From positions 1 through 5,840 of the forward strand of contig CAMPHJ010000087.1 of NCBI GenBank assembly GCA_946885845.1: 5,840 bases of DNA, read 5' to 3'. The notes beneath the pieces are model-generated. The model did no database searches. It saw nothing but the letters and a program-made list of their open reading frames with translations, and had not been told where the DNA came from. This stretch comes from an uncultured Sphingobium sp. (lineage in GTDB: Bacteria; Pseudomonadota; Alphaproteobacteria; Sphingomonadales; Sphingomonadaceae). Positions 5,747 through 5,840 of this stretch are shown piece by piece (the first letter of the stretch is position 1; the number at the start of each line of letters is the position of its first letter). The position numbers and the translations under genes are program-made.

Positions 5747-5840
5747 GCGGCGAAATCGACCCCGCGCTGCTGGTGAAGCTGGTCTGCCCCGTCACCCGCA
5801 CGCCGCTGCGCTGGGACGCGGAGCGGTCGGAACTGGTTTC
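5743..5840 (+). CDS. Trm112 family protein, 5' part only
   Basis: An ATG overlapping the TGA of the LON-domain gene (ATGA) opens a frame that runs off the right edge after 32 complete codons. The visible part, with LLVKLVCPVTRTPLRWD at about 9-25 and SELV at 29-32, matches the start of Trm112-family (UPF0434/YcaR-like) small proteins. These are usually about 60 residues and act as activating partners of methyltransferases in eukaryotes and archaea; bacterial roles are poorly defined. In the zinc-binding forms the first motif is CPxC; here it is CPVT, so the second cysteine is missing, as I recall for many bacterial members. It is the third gene of the operon starting with the thioredoxin-TPR gene. 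The rest of the gene lies beyond the window. Confidence 0.8.
   Translation, partial: MSGEIDPALLVKLVCPVTRTPLRWDAERSELV

Overview
The window is GC-rich with alphaproteobacterial protein signatures. The prephenate dehydratase, the membrane-anchored cytochrome c, the LON-substrate-binding/Trm112 pair and a characteristic dispersed repeat all resemble Sphingomonadaceae (Sphingobium/Sphingomonas-like). That assignment rests on recognition of protein style and repeat type, not on a database search. I see no rRNA, tRNA, CRISPR array, insertion sequence, integrase or phage gene. The window reads as ordinary chromosome.

Layout. Positions 1-160 are non-coding: a short hairpin cut by the left edge, then a strong intrinsic terminator serving the leftward gene. 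A membrane-anchored class I cytochrome c (161-817, minus) is transcribed away from a prephenate dehydratase gene, pheA (1004-1894, plus). The 186-bp divergent gap between them carries overlapping perfect palindromes. A roughly 87-bp alphaproteobacterial-type dispersed repeat starts at the last base of the pheA stop codon. After it come an inverted repeat and a two-gene unit: a histidine-box membrane hydroxylase of the sterol desaturase/fatty acid hydroxylase superfamily (2034-2762), overlapping by 4 bp a secreted DUF2141 protein (2759-3190). A MipA/OmpV-type outer membrane barrel (3281-4126) follows with its own upstream region. The right end is a tight operon: a thioredoxin-TPR protein of the CnoX/YbbN type with an intact CGPC site (4212-5123), a stand-alone LON substrate-binding-domain protein (5135-5746), and the start of a Trm112-family protein (5743 to the right edge).

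How the genes work together. The cytochrome serves respiratory electron transfer and PheA makes phenylpyruvate for phenylalanine; these two are neighbours rather than partners. The hydroxylase and DUF2141 genes are probably translationally coupled, but the substrate and shared role are unknown. The CnoX-like/LON-domain/Trm112 run is a compact housekeeping cluster with a protein quality-control flavour. I found no clear novel system. The items most worth a second look are the repeat abutting pheA, the palindrome cluster in the divergent promoter, the coupled hydroxylase-DUF2141 pair, and a possible general-stress (EcfG-like) promoter before the MipA gene.
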